Positions 8,810 through 17,676 of a stretch of 64,000 bases of DNA are shown piece after piece. The stretch covers positions 124,001 to 188,000 of the forward strand of contig NZ_CP098480.1 in NCBI RefSeq assembly GCF_023702715.1. Reading direction: 5' to 3'. Positions within the stretch are counted from its first letter, which is position 1. Each line of letters begins with the position of its first letter. This stretch comes from Acinetobacter sp. C32I (GTDB taxonomy: Bacteria; Pseudomonadota; Gammaproteobacteria; Pseudomonadales; Moraxellaceae). Under the pieces are notes generated by a model that was not told the origin of the DNA, searched no databases, and saw nothing but the letters and a program-made list of their open reading frames with translations. The position numbers and the translations under genes are program-made.

Positions 8810-9523
8810 TTAGAAATTACACATTGAGCTGTTACGGGTGAGGTCAGGGCCCCAAGTACGATAACCTTGGGTATCAATATGAATCTGACCAGAGCTATAT
8901 AAGCCAATTCCCAAATCTAGGCTTTGGCCATGCTGTGCCCAGAACTGACATAGCTTAAACTTAGTTTGCTCAATATAGGCATAATCTTGAGGCTGAGGAT
9001 ATTCAGGCCCAATACGGAAATCGATGGCCGAATTGAATAAGTGCTTTGAAGAGCCCGCACCACCGGCACATTGGTTGAGTGGCAAGTCTCGATAGACAGA
9101 AGTCACTTCAAAATCGGTCAGGATTTTGGCTGCGATTAAATACTTAAAGACACGCAAGGTCGAAAGGGAGTTGTTCCATAATTCACGGTTAGGCACCATA
9201 TATTCAGTACGGCCGCATTTCTGCCAGTCTCGGGCGGTACGTAATAATTCAAAACTTGGAATAATATGCGCCACATTATTACGGGTTAGAAATTGTTCAT
9301 ATTCCCGAACACGGGCATAGTTCTCACCTTGATTCAGCCATTGGCGATAAGAGGCTGGCTCAACTTTGTTTGGGATGGGGCGGGTAATCGTGACTTGTTC
9401 TTGGGGAATGTAAATTCTTTTACCTTGCTGCTGATTTACTTTTGTTGTTGAGCTGGTACAGCCCGCCATCATCACAGGGATGATAAATAATGATAATAGA
9501 CCCTGTAATTTATTTCGCATCAT
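8810..9523 (-). CDS. M15-family D-Ala-D-Ala carboxypeptidase-like lipoprotein
   Basis: A predicted lipoprotein with a zinc-peptidase domain of the M15/YcbK type, likely acting on peptidoglycan peptides in the periplasm. The signal peptide (LLSLFIIPVMMAGC) ends in a lipobox-like MAGC. In the numbering from a TTG at 9538 the likely zinc ligands are His166 and Asp173 in SSKHLFNSAIDFRIG, with His220 in GQIHIDTQGYRTWG. The domain is compact (about residues 85-240). I prefer an ATG at 9523 (MMRNKLQG), which fits the length of a lipoprotein signal. Seen: ligands and lipobox. Inferred: cell-wall role. Confidence 0.8.
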   Translation of the reverse strand: MMRNKLQGLLSLFIIPVMMAGCTSSTTKVNQQQGKRIYIPQEQVTITRPIPNKVEPASYRQWLNQGENYARVREYEQFLTRNNVAHIIPSFELLRTARDWQKCGRTEYMVPNRELWNNSLSTLRVFKYLIAAKILTDFEVTSVYRDLPLNQCAGGAGSSKHLFNSAIDFRIGPEYPQPQDYAYIEQTKFKLCQFWAQHGQSLDLGIGLYSSGQIHIDTQGYRTWGPDLTRNSSMCNF

Positions 9524-9615
9524 AAAAAGGCAGTTCAAAATCTGTAGGCGTACTATTTTAATGCAAAATAGCGCATGAATAATGATGTAATTGCAAAGAA
9601 ATGTGTGGTTCAGGT

Positions 9616-9645
9616 ATAAAAAAGACCAGTAAAACTGGCCTTTTG
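9616..9645 (-). terminator. Terminator of fdxA
   Basis: On the minus strand, AAGGCCAGT and ACTGGTCTT pair around TTT and continue into a T run, immediately after the fdxA stop codon. Confidence 0.88.
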
Positions 9646-9647
9646 AA

Positions 9648-9977
9648 TTATTTTTCTAAATATTGTAGCTTGTCTGGCTTACCATTCCATTCTTCACGGT
9701 CTGCTGGCTGCTCACCAATCTGTGTGATGTTATTACCCGCCCATTTCTCTGATAATTCAGCATTGAGTTCGATAAAGACTTCTTGACCTTCTGGTAATTC
9801 ATCTTCAGAGAAAATTGCATTTGCTGGGCATTCTGGTTCACAAAGTGCACAGTCGATACATTCATCTGGATTGATAACAAGGAAGTTCGGACCTTCGTAG
9901 AAACAGTCTACAGGACAAACTTCAACACAATCTTGATATTTACATTTAATACAATTTTCAGTGACAACAAAGGTCAT
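9648..9977 (-). CDS. fdxA: 7Fe-8S ferredoxin FdxA
   Basis: A 109-residue seven-iron ferredoxin. Cys9, Cys17 and Cys50 are placed as the ligands of the [3Fe-4S] cluster, and Cys21, Cys40, Cys43 and Cys46 as those of the [4Fe-4S] cluster; the pattern is shifted by one residue from Azotobacter ferredoxin I. The extra cysteines Cys12 and Cys25 are conserved as well. The C-terminal extension ([19 protein letters not shown] and on) is typical of proteobacterial FdxA. It acts as a soluble electron carrier. The gene is monocistronic with its own terminator. Confidence 0.95.
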   Translation of the reverse strand: MTFVVTENCIKCKYQDCVEVCPVDCFYEGPNFLVINPDECIDCALCEPECPANAIFSEDELPEGQEVFIELNAELSEKWAGNNITQIGEQPADREEWNGKPDKLQYLEK

Positions 9978-10279
9978 GGCGACAGCTACCTAAAAATACG
10001 GTTTTTTGTTTGGAATGAGGTATTGTAGGCAAAAAAGGGGTAAACAAACAATTGCTTTTATTGATATTGTTTATTTATACATATGAAAAATAGATTAATA
10101 TGTTGATAATAAAGAAAATATTATAAGCTTTCACGGTTTTTGACTAAAAAATAAAGTGATGGTCAGCTCAATTTACCCAATGATCGCAACTGAATCTTAT
10201 TTTTATTCTCAGTTAAAACAGCGAATTAATCAGGTTGAGTCATCTCCACGCTTTCATTTCTGCTTGGTTGGGTCCGCAG
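9978..10279. other. AT-rich intergenic stretch upstream of fdxA
   Basis: About 300 bases between the fdxA start and the GNAT stop. It holds the fdxA promoter region and one isolated TAGGCAA (10025-10031) without a partner repeat at 21 bp. A plus-strand open frame begins near 10156 but runs antisense through the GNAT gene. No RNA gene or repeat is seen. Confidence 0.5.
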
Positions 10280-10732
10280 TTAAAGGGTGTAGAGCAAGTG
10301 AATGTCTTCGGGCTCTCGTTCAAACAGTTGTTGATCAGCTTGCACTAACAGTTGAGCGCCTTGTTTCAGGTAAAAATCCACTGTGCGCTGACTCGGGGTG
10401 GCAGAAATATACAGTTGCTTGGCATTGAGTTGTCGCGCCGAGTCAAGAGCTGATAACATCAACTGAGTGCCAATCCCTAAACCTTGATGATCAGCATCTA
10501 CATAAAAATATTGCAGTAACTTGGCTTCAGGGTAGTCAGCAATATACTGATTGGAAACGACCTGTATCGCAATCAGCTGATTGTCTGAATCAAATCCACC
10601 TACGCATAGCGCCCCTTGTTGATGCAACTGTTTGAGCAAAGGTGGGTCATTTTCCAAGTGATAGGCATCCCAATTTTGCTCATCATAAAAACAATCAATG
10701 AGTTTCAAATCTAAACCCTGTTGGACATACAT
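10280..10732 (-). CDS. GNAT-family N-acetyltransferase, probable start upstream at a non-ATG codon
   Basis: An acetyl-CoA-dependent N-acetyltransferase of unknown substrate. Motif A is present as LLQYFYVDADHQGLGIGTQLM and motif B as LYISATPSQRTVDFYLKQGA. The first ATG (10732) gives 150 residues that lack the first GNAT strand and helix. The frame stays open upstream to a TGA at 10844-10846, and the extension reads INIQFKTLQFSEIDLIWQQI, just what a GNAT N-terminus looks like. Within it, AAGGA (10824-10828) lies 7 nt before an ATC codon at 10816, giving a 178-residue protein. Either ATC is used as a start or the original ATG was mutated. The family call is firm; the start is open. Confidence 0.75.
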   Translation of the reverse strand: MYVQQGLDLKLIDCFYDEQNWDAYHLENDPPLLKQLHQQGALCVGGFDSDNQLIAIQVVSNQYIADYPEAKLLQYFYVDADHQGLGIGTQLMLSALDSARQLNAKQLYISATPSQRTVDFYLKQGAQLLVQADQQLFEREPEDIHLLYTL

Positions 10733-10892
10733 TTGGGTGATCAGTTCACGCCGACTAATCTGTTGCCAGATTAGATCAATTTCTGAAAATTGTAGGGTTT
10801 TAAACTGAATATTGATGGTCTTGTCCTTAACTTTTATGTTGAATCAGAAGGTGAGTCAGCATCATCTCATTGATAGAGGAATGGGTTAAAAT

Positions 10893-10933
10893 GAGGCTCA
10901 AATCGATTAATTATTATTAACTGATTTGAGCCT
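10893..10933 (-). terminator. Hairpin terminator after mutS
   Basis: An 11-bp perfect stem (AGGCTCAAATC / GATTTGAGCCT) with a 19-nt AT-rich loop begins 8 bases past the mutS stop. The tail on the minus strand (CATTTTAA) is only weakly T-rich, so efficiency is uncertain. Confidence 0.65.
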
Positions 10934-10940
10934 GCTGTTT

Positions 10941-13580
10941 TTATGATTTTAAGGCCGCTTTGAGTGAATAGAGCTGTTCCAATGCCTGCCGCGGTGTTAG
11001 ATCATCCACATCAATCTGCTGTAGCAAAGTTAATGCAGGAGATTGGGTTTCAACTTCAATAATTCTCTCGACCACTTGAGTTTCGATTTCATGCTCAACG
11101 GCGCTGAATAAGTCATTTTGTACACTACTTTGCAAATGTTGATGCTGTTGTTTTTCCAGAATCTTCAAACGCTTTTGTGCTTCTTTAATGACATTGGCAG
11201 GGATACCGGCCAACTTAGCAACCTGTAAACCATGGCTTTGGCTGGCTGGACCATGTTGAACTTTATGCAGCAAAATCAAATTACCATTCAGTTCTTGCGC
11301 AGTGACATGATAGTTATCAATGCCAGCTTCGCCACCCAGTTCAGTTAGCTCAAAGTAATGTGTTGCGAATAGGCACAGGCATTTCACCCGTTTGGTTAAA
11401 TCAACCACACAGGCCCAAGCCAAAGAAAGGCCGTCATAGGTACTGGTACCACGGCCCACTTCATCCATCAGAACGAGAGATTGACTGGTGGCATGGTGCA
11501 AAATCTGAGAAGTTTCAGTCATCTCGACCATAAAGGTCGATTTCCCGGTCGATAAATCATCAGCAGAACCAATACGGGTAAAGATACGATCAATCGACCC
11601 TAGTTTTGCTGCTTTGGCAGGTACAAAACTACCACAATAGGCGAGCAAACTGATCAATGCAGTTTGGCGCATAAAGGTCGATTTACCGCCCATATTGGGA
11701 CCAGTAATGATTGCCATGCGATGCTGTGTATCTAGGAAGGTATCATTTGGGGTAAATGGTGTTTTATTTAAAGCTTCAACCACTGGGTGGCGACCAGCCT
11801 GAATTTTGATACTGGTTTCAGGTGTATATTCAGGTCTAGCCCAATTGTTGAGTCGAGCTTGGTGGGCAAAGTTTGCCAATACATCAATCGATGCAATTGC
11901 TGCACTCATCATCTGTAAATGCGCAATGTTTTGACGTAACTCATCCAGTAATGATTCAAACAAAAGCTTTTCACGGGCGAGGGCACGAGATTCACTAGAC
12001 AGGACTTTATCTTCAAAGCCTTTCAGTTCAGGCGTGATATAACGCTCTGCATTTTTAAGGGTTTGACGACGAATATAGTCCGCTGGAGCTTGTTCTGCTT
12101 GGGCGCGAGTTAACTCGATATAATAACCACTAACACGGTTATAGCCGATTTTCAGTGTATTAATACCGGTACGTTCACGCTCTTTGATCTCTAAATCAAT
12201 CAGGAATTGTCCTGCATGATCGCGAATTTTACGGAGTTCATCCAGCTCATCATCATACCCCTCTGCAATTACATTGCCATCACGTAGTAATACAGGTGGG
12301 CTTTCAACAATTGCCGCCATTAAGTGCTGATGCAGACTTTTAAAATCGCCAAGCTCATCATTCAATTGCATGAGCAACTTAGATTGCTGGGTCTTTAAAA
12401 CTGGTTCTAAGGCATGACGAAGGAAAGGAATTTGTGCACAAGCTTGACGCAGTTGCACCAAGTCGCGTGGACGAGCACTACCTAAAGCGACACGGCTGAG
12501 TACACGTTCAATATCGCCAATTTCTTTGAGCACTAAACGTAATGGTGCTTCATGATAGCCTTTGAGTAATTGTTCAGTCGCGTCAAGACGCGCATCTAAA
12601 ACTGCAGTGTCCCGAATGGGCTGCATGAGGGTACGACTCAATAGGCGTCCACCCATTGCGGTTTGGCAATCATTAATCAATTGGAACAGCGATGTACCAT
12701 GATCGAACAACGGTTCAATAATTTCTAAATTGCGACGCGTGATGGGATCGAGTGCGATAAAGTCAGTACTTTGTTCAATTTGAATCGAGCGAATATGCGG
12801 TAAGGCTGTCTTCTGGGTTTCTTTGGCATAGTGAATTAAAGCAGCAGCAGCGGCTCTTGCCAATGGAAATGGGTCTAAACCAAATCCTGATAAGGTTGAA
12901 ACACTAAACTGATCGCACAACGTTTTTTGTGCATTATTTAAATTAAAATCAACATTTGGACGTTTGGTAATTGGACAGTCCAGATTTTTCTTAATCTGTT
13001 CAATAATATTTTGATCAACGAGATCTTCATCAATCAAAATTTCGCTTGGCATTAAACGCGCCAGCTCAATTGGTAGCTGTTCAGGTTTATAGTCTTGTTG
13101 TTGAACTTTAAAAATACCTGCACTCAAATCGAGTAAGGCAAAACCAATTTGATTTTGTTGGATACAGAGCGCGACCAGATTCGACGACTGATAGCTCCCT
13201 AATAATGCATCATCAGTTAAGGTTCCTGGGGTTAAGATACGCACAACTTTACGTTCTACAGGACCTTTGCCTGTGACTTCGCCAACTTGTTCGCAAATAG
13301 CAACAGTACGTCCAGCTTTGACTAAACGAGCAAGATAACCTTCAGCTGCATGATAAGGAACACCCGCCATCGGGATGGGTTGACCACTGGCCTTACCCCG
13401 ATGTGTCAAGGTGATGCCAAGGAGTTTGGCTGCTAAATGTGCATCTTCAAAGAATAGCTCATAAAAGTCACCCATACGGTAGAACAGCAATGCATGCTGA
13501 TAGTCCGTTTTGACTTTGAGATACTGCTGCATCATCGGCGTATGAGATGAAAGGTCAGCCATGATTTCAGCGCTATTCAT
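10941..13580 (-). CDS. mutS: DNA mismatch repair protein MutS
   Basis: MutS recognises base mismatches and small loops and starts methyl-independent strand repair together with MutL. The protein is 879 residues, the normal length. The mismatch-reading F-x-E motif is Phe39-Tyr40-Glu41 in GDFYELFF. The clamp and lever domains fill the middle ([19 protein letters not shown]). The ATPase has Walker [11 protein letters not shown] near residue 625, Walker [13 protein letters not shown] and the ATHYFELT switch. The C-terminal tail ends with the helix-turn-helix dimer region [21 protein letters not shown] lies 10 nt before the ATG at 13580; a second ATG at 13562 (MADLSS) is possible. It is transcribed alone. 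Confidence 0.97.
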   Translation of the reverse strand: MNSAEIMADLSSHTPMMQQYLKVKTDYQHALLFYRMGDFYELFFEDAHLAAKLLGITLTHRGKASGQPIPMAGVPYHAAEGYLARLVKAGRTVAICEQVGEVTGKGPVERKVVRILTPGTLTDDALLGSYQSSNLVALCIQQNQIGFALLDLSAGIFKVQQQDYKPEQLPIELARLMPSEILIDEDLVDQNIIEQIKKNLDCPITKRPNVDFNLNNAQKTLCDQFSVSTLSGFGLDPFPLARAAAAALIHYAKETQKTALPHIRSIQIEQSTDFIALDPITRRNLEIIEPLFDHGTSLFQLINDCQTAMGGRLLSRTLMQPIRDTAVLDARLDATEQLLKGYHEAPLRLVLKEIGDIERVLSRVALGSARPRDLVQLRQACAQIPFLRHALEPVLKTQQSKLLMQLNDELGDFKSLHQHLMAAIVESPPVLLRDGNVIAEGYDDELDELRKIRDHAGQFLIDLEIKERERTGINTLKIGYNRVSGYYIELTRAQAEQAPADYIRRQTLKNAERYITPELKGFEDKVLSSESRALAREKLLFESLLDELRQNIAHLQMMSAAIASIDVLANFAHQARLNNWARPEYTPETSIKIQAGRHPVVEALNKTPFTPNDTFLDTQHRMAIITGPNMGGKSTFMRQTALISLLAYCGSFVPAKAAKLGSIDRIFTRIGSADDLSTGKSTFMVEMTETSQILHHATSQSLVLMDEVGRGTSTYDGLSLAWACVVDLTKRVKCLCLFATHYFELTELGGEAGIDNYHVTAQELNGNLILLHKVQHGPASQSHGLQVAKLAGIPANVIKEAQKRLKILEKQQHQHLQSSVQNDLFSAVEHEIETQVVERIIEVETQSPALTLLQQIDVDDLTPRQALEQLYSLKAALKS

Positions 13581-14022
13581 GTATGTTAAATCCTTAAATT
13601 TAAATAATAAATAAGTTTAATTTGAGCTTTTGGCTGTCTCGCCAATTCTAACAACCACTGTAAAATTCGACTTAATTGCGAAGGAAGTATACCTTTCAAA
13701 GGACTTCTTTTCTGTCAAAATTGAGTCAACAGGGTAGGAGAAATTGAATGACTTCCTCGGTATGGTCATCTTAACAAATTGAGAAAGATTCACAAAAAGG
13801 AATACTGAATGAGATGTGGAAATAAACAACAAAAACACAGTTATTTGCAGTATTAAACCTATAATATGTTAATTGTTCTAATAAATATGATTTTTAAGGT
13901 TAATTGATATTTTTTGTTCCAATAATAAAACGATATGTCTTAATAATACAGCTGTGTTCTTTTCCTGAATTTGCAATATTAATCCTGTGTTCAGGAAACA
14001 CCAACAAACAAGGAAATTAAAA
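13581..14022. other. Divergent intergenic region between mutS and the hydrolase operon
   Basis: A 440-base AT-rich region that must hold the mutS promoter and the promoter of the plus-strand hydrolase operon. A 9-bp inverted repeat TTTCCTGAA (13961-13969) / TTCAGGAAA (13990-13998) with a 20-nt spacer lies 25 bases before the hydrolase ATG and could be an operator. The short minus-strand frame 13617-13838 has no protein-like features. Confidence 0.45.
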
Positions 14023-14709
14023 ATGAGCCATTCAAACTTAGAACTCTTAACTGCACAAAACTGCCAAATTATTTTTATCGACCATCAGCCACAAATGGCT
14101 TTTGGTGTACAGTCGATCGATCGTCAAGTGCTTAAAAACAATACAGTCGGTTTAGCAAAAGCCGCTAAGGTTTTTAATATTCCAAGCATCATTACAACCG
14201 TTGAAACGGAAAGTTTTTCAGGCCATACCTATCCAGAGCTTTTAGATGTATTCCCACAAGCACCTTTATTAGAACGTACTTCGATGAACTCTTGGGATGA
14301 TCAGAAAGTACGTGATGCATTGGCAAATAATAAGCGCAAAAAAGTGATTGTTTCAGGCTTATGGACAGAGGTGTGTAATAACTCATTTGCTTTAAGTGCC
14401 ATGCTAGAAGGTGGTTATGAAATTTATATGGTTGCAGATGCTTCAGGTGGCACCAGCAAAGAAGCACATGACTATGCAATGCAACGCATGATTCAAGCGG
14501 GTGTCATTCCAGTGACATGGCAACAAGTTTTACTCGAATGGCAACGTGATTGGGCAAAACGCGATACCTATAATGCAGTGATGGATATTGTTCGGGAACA
14601 TTCAGGTGCATACGGGATGGGTGTGGACTATGCCTATACCATGGTGCATAAGGCAGCAGAACGGACCACTTCAGCACACGAAGTATTGGCGCCGATTGCA
14701 GCGAAATAA
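14023..14709 (+). CDS. Isochorismatase-family cysteine hydrolase (YcaC-like)
   Basis: A 228-residue cytoplasmic hydrolase of the isochorismatase superfamily, closest to the YcaC group. The active-site triad is visible as Asp20 (IIFIDHQP), Arg85 (LLERTSMNSWD) where most isochorismatases have Lys, and the nucleophile Cys118 (SGLWTEVCN). The YcaC-specific continuation DASGGTSKEAHDYAMQRM follows. The substrate is unknown; related enzymes cleave C-N bonds of small amides. AAGGAAATTAAAA supports the ATG at 14023 over the upstream ATG at 13987. It is the first gene of a four-gene run with the amidohydrolase, xapX and DUF1275 genes, so the set may handle one compound. Confidence 0.85.
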   Translation: MSHSNLELLTAQNCQIIFIDHQPQMAFGVQSIDRQVLKNNTVGLAKAAKVFNIPSIITTVETESFSGHTYPELLDVFPQAPLLERTSMNSWDDQKVRDALANNKRKKVIVSGLWTEVCNNSFALSAMLEGGYEIYMVADASGGTSKEAHDYAMQRMIQAGVIPVTWQQVLLEWQRDWAKRDTYNAVMDIVREHSGAYGMGVDYAYTMVHKAAERTTSAHEVLAPIAAK

Positions 14710-14775
14710 TTAAAAATGGTGGGCTCTACCACCTAAAACTGAAAACAATAAGGCTAGGCTCGGAGGGAATGACGA

Positions 14776-16650
14776 ATGTCAGACGTTCAACTGATTTTAA
14801 GAAATGCTAAAATAACCACCCTTGATGAACAGGTTTCAGAGGCGCAAGCAATTGCAATTGCTGATGGAAAAGTTGTAAAAACGGGCAGTGATGATGACAT
14901 CATGCGCTTATCAAACAGTACAACCAAGGTGATTGATTTAAATGGCCGTCGAGTCATTCCTGGTTTAAATGATAGCCACTTGCATATTATTAGAGGTGGT
15001 TTGAACTACAACATGGAGTTGCGTTGGGAGGGCGTTCCTTCGCTCTCGGATGCATTGAGACTGTTAAAAGAGCAGGCAGAGAATACGCCAGCACCACAAT
15101 GGGTAAGAGTCGTGGGTGGTTGGACGGAATTTCAGTTTGTGGAAAAAAGAATGCCAACGCTGGATGAGCTGAATCGAGCCGCTCCAGATACCCCCGTATT
15201 CGTTTTACATCTTTATGCCAGCGCCATGCTGAATCGTGCTGCACTTGAGGTACTGGGTTTTAATAAAGATACACCAGACCCACCAGGTGGAAAGATTCAG
15301 AGAAATGAGCGGGGTGAGCCGACTGGACTGCTTCTTGCGACACCATCCGCAATGATTCTCTATTCCACTTTAGGCAAGGCACCGAAACTGCCACTTGAAG
15401 ATCAGGTCAATTCTACACGTCACTTTATGCGTGAGTTAAATCGTTTAGGAATTACCTCCGCAATTGATGCGGGTGGGGGCGGCCAAAATTATCCTGATGA
15501 TTATGAAGTGATTCAAGCCCTGCATAACAATGATCAAATGACAGTTCGGATTGCGTATAACCTGTTTGCGCAAAAAGCAGGAGAAGAACTTGAAGATTAT
15601 AAAAAATGGACCGAGATGACATTCCCTGGTGATGGCGATGATGTGCTTATGGTCAATGGTGCGGGTGAGAATCTGACTTGGTCTGCGGGAGATTTTGAAA
15701 ATTTCTACGAACCTCGACCCGACTTACCTGAAAAGATGGAAGCGGAACTAGAAAGCATCGTTGAGCTACTGGCTGAAAAGAAATGGCCATTTCGTATTCA
15801 TGCCACCTATGATGAAAGTATCAATCGCTTATTGAATGTTTTCGAACGCGTCAACAGTAAACAGCCTTTTGCGACACGGTTCATTATCGACCATGCCGAA
15901 ACTGTTTCAGATCGAAATATTGAGCGAATTGGTGCTTTGGGTGGTGGTATTGCGATTCAACATCGGATGGCCTACCAAGGAGAAATCTTTGTTCAGCGTT
16001 ATGGTTTAGATGCTGCCAAATCGACTCCGCCTGTGAAAAAAATGCTGGAGTTAGGCGTACCTGTTGGTGCGGGTACGGATGCGACACGTGTTGCTTCATA
16101 TAATCCGTGGGTCTGTTTAAGTTGGTTAAGTACAGGCAAAACAGTCGGTGGTTTACCACTTTATGATGAACAAAATCTATTAGACAGAAAAACAGCGTTA
16201 AAGCTCTGGACCAAAGGTTCTGCATGGTTCTCAGGAGAACATCAGCACAAAGGAGCTTTAAGCTCAGGTGAGCTGGCTGATCTGGTTGTACTTTCAGATG
16301 ACTACTTTGCTGTGGAAGATGATGAAATTCAGTGGATTGAATCTGTCCTGACCGTGATGAATGGCAAAATTGTCTATGCAGGCGCAGAGTTTAAGGATCA
16401 AGATCCATCGATTCCACCAGCATCACCAGATTGGTCACCAGTGAAACGTTTCGGTGGGCAATGGCGACGATCTGAAAATCGCAATGCACCTTCGCGAACA
16501 CCTTTACAAAGCAGCTCGGCAGCGTGTGCGTGTTCTAGTCGTTGCGGTATGCATGGGCATAGCCATGCATGGATGCTGGATGTGCCCATTAATGACAAAG
16601 ACAAAAAGTCTTTTTGGGGTGCATTGGGCTGTTCTTGTTTTGCCTTTTAG
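14776..16650 (+). CDS. YtcJ-like amidohydrolase with Cys/His-rich C-terminus
   Basis: A metal-dependent amidohydrolase of the Amidohydro_3/YtcJ type, 624 residues. The N-terminal beta sandwich starts LILRNAKITTLDE, the metal ligands His68 and His70 lie in NDSHLHI, and further ligand regions are FRIHATYDES, FIIDHAE and GAGTDATRVASYNPW. The C-terminal 45 residues are unusual for amidohydrolases, rich in Cys and His (AACACSSRCGMHGHSHAW and GALGCSCFAF), and could bind a metal. Ribosome binding site GGAGGGAATGACGA. It lies 66 bp after the YcaC-like hydrolase with a small GGTGG/CCACC hairpin between them. Substrate unknown; the pairing with an amide hydrolase suggests a catabolic step. Confidence 0.85.
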   Translation: MSDVQLILRNAKITTLDEQVSEAQAIAIADGKVVKTGSDDDIMRLSNSTTKVIDLNGRRVIPGLNDSHLHIIRGGLNYNMELRWEGVPSLSDALRLLKEQAENTPAPQWVRVVGGWTEFQFVEKRMPTLDELNRAAPDTPVFVLHLYASAMLNRAALEVLGFNKDTPDPPGGKIQRNERGEPTGLLLATPSAMILYSTLGKAPKLPLEDQVNSTRHFMRELNRLGITSAIDAGGGGQNYPDDYEVIQALHNNDQMTVRIAYNLFAQKAGEELEDYKKWTEMTFPGDGDDVLMVNGAGENLTWSAGDFENFYEPRPDLPEKMEAELESIVELLAEKKWPFRIHATYDESINRLLNVFERVNSKQPFATRFIIDHAETVSDRNIERIGALGGGIAIQHRMAYQGEIFVQRYGLDAAKSTPPVKKMLELGVPVGAGTDATRVASYNPWVCLSWLSTGKTVGGLPLYDEQNLLDRKTALKLWTKGSAWFSGEHQHKGALSSGELADLVVLSDDYFAVEDDEIQWIESVLTVMNGKIVYAGAEFKDQDPSIPPASPDWSPVKRFGGQWRRSENRNAPSRTPLQSSSAACACSSRCGMHGHSHAWMLDVPINDKDKKSFWGALGCSCFAF

Positions 16651-16666
16651 TCCAGGACTCGGTCAT

Positions 16667-16695
16667 AGATTTCACCTGAAAACAGGGTGAAATCT
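16667..16695 (+). other. Intercistronic hairpin before xapX
   Basis: A perfect 10-bp stem (AGATTTCACC / GGTGAAATCT) with a 9-nt loop lies between the amidohydrolase stop and the xapX ribosome binding site. There is no T tract, so it is more likely an mRNA processing or stability element than a terminator. Confidence 0.6.
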
Positions 16696-16708
16696 AAGGA
16701 AATAATCC

Positions 16709-16873
16709 ATGAAAATGTATCTGATCTCTTTAGCTGCAGGGCTATTGGTTGGCGCTTTGTATTACCTATTAAATGTTAAATCACCCGCACCACCTTTAGT
16801 CGCACTATGTGGTTTGCTGGGTATGGTAGCTGGTGAGCAATTGATTCCCTATATAAAAAACTGGATAAGTTGA
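16709..16873 (+). CDS. XapX domain protein
   Basis: A 54-residue membrane protein beginning MKMYLISLAAGLLVGALYYL. Two hydrophobic segments (about 3-21 and 28-45) flank the conserved KSPAPPLVALCGLLGM, the hallmark of the XapX domain family. TAAGGAAATAATCC gives a good ribosome binding site. Its function is unknown; XapX genes are often found beside amidohydrolase and hydrolase genes, as here. It lies 30 bp before the DUF1275 gene and is clearly part of the same operon. Confidence 0.88.
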   Translation: MKMYLISLAAGLLVGALYYLLNVKSPAPPLVALCGLLGMVAGEQLIPYIKNWIS

Positions 16874-16903
16874 GCTATCACTCACAATATAAGGAATAAG
16901 AAA

Positions 16904-17614
16904 ATGGATGAGAGTATTCAAAGCAAACCATTGAGCTTCTGGGATAGTTGTCGAGATCCTGTGTTACTCACAGTGGTTGGTGGTGCGATTGATACCATTG
17001 GTTTTATCGCTTTGTTCGGATTTTTTACTGCCCATGTCACTGGAAACTTGGTATTAGCTGGGGCTGCATGGGTGAGTGGTGGGTCTGGTATCTGGATTAA
17101 ACTGGCTGCGATCCCATTGTTCATTGTGACGGTTGCGATCACGAAGTTTTGTATCGATCGTAGTCGTCAAAAGAGTAAAACACTCAGTTACCTATTTCTG
17201 GGTGAAGCCATTTTTTTAATGGGTTTTATGCTGTCGGGACTTTATTTTGAGCCTTTTAAAAATGCAAATAGTCTTAGTGTCGCTGTTACGGGTGGTTTGG
17301 GCTTAATTGCCTTGGCGATTCGGAACACCTCCAGCAAAACCCTGATTAAACATATTAGTCCAAGCACCATGATGACTGGAAATACGACTCAGTTAGGCAT
17401 TGATATTTCGAATTATATTCAGCAACCGAATCCTGAAAACAAACAGAAGTTGCTACAAAGTTTCAGCATTGTGATGGGCTTTATTGTGGGAGCATTCTTG
17501 GGAGCAATTCTGTATGTCTATCTAGATTTTTGGAGTGTCGCTTTCTTTATTATTCCTGTGCTTTATTTGGCTTATCTTGCTGCTCATCATCGTTTTGTTC
17601 AGCCTAAAGCATAG
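16904..17614 (+). CDS. DUF1275 (YoaK) family membrane protein
   Basis: A 236-residue inner-membrane protein with about six hydrophobic segments. The family signature is in the first half: VVGGAIDTIGFIALFGFFTAHVTGN, with the GN dipeptide, followed later by the internal counterpart MMTGNTTQLGIDI. YoaK proteins are thought to be transporters but have no proven substrate. The ribosome binding site is AAGGAATAAGAAA. As the last gene of the hydrolase-amidohydrolase-xapX run it could carry substrate or product, which is inference from position only. Confidence 0.85.
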   Translation: MDESIQSKPLSFWDSCRDPVLLTVVGGAIDTIGFIALFGFFTAHVTGNLVLAGAAWVSGGSGIWIKLAAIPLFIVTVAITKFCIDRSRQKSKTLSYLFLGEAIFLMGFMLSGLYFEPFKNANSLSVAVTGGLGLIALAIRNTSSKTLIKHISPSTMMTGNTTQLGIDISNYIQQPNPENKQKLLQSFSIVMGFIVGAFLGAILYVYLDFWSVAFFIIPVLYLAYLAAHHRFVQPKA

Positions 17615-17676
17615 CGCTGACGGTGTTTGATCAACATGGTTTATTTTTTTGAAGGGTGATCAGTGAGGTTGGTAGT

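Noticed and set aside
10025..10031. Single TAGGCAA upstream of fdxA
   Set aside because: It lacks a second repeat at 21 bp and has no matching -10 spacing, so it does not belong to the AraC-type promoter set.
10156..10428. Plus-strand open frame of 90 codons (MMVSSIYPMIATE start)
   Set aside because: More than half lies antisense to the conserved GNAT gene, and no family or ribosome binding site could be found; at most a remnant.
13617..13838. 73-codon minus-strand frame upstream of mutS
   Set aside because: No ribosome binding site and no protein-like pattern; it lies in the divergent promoter region.
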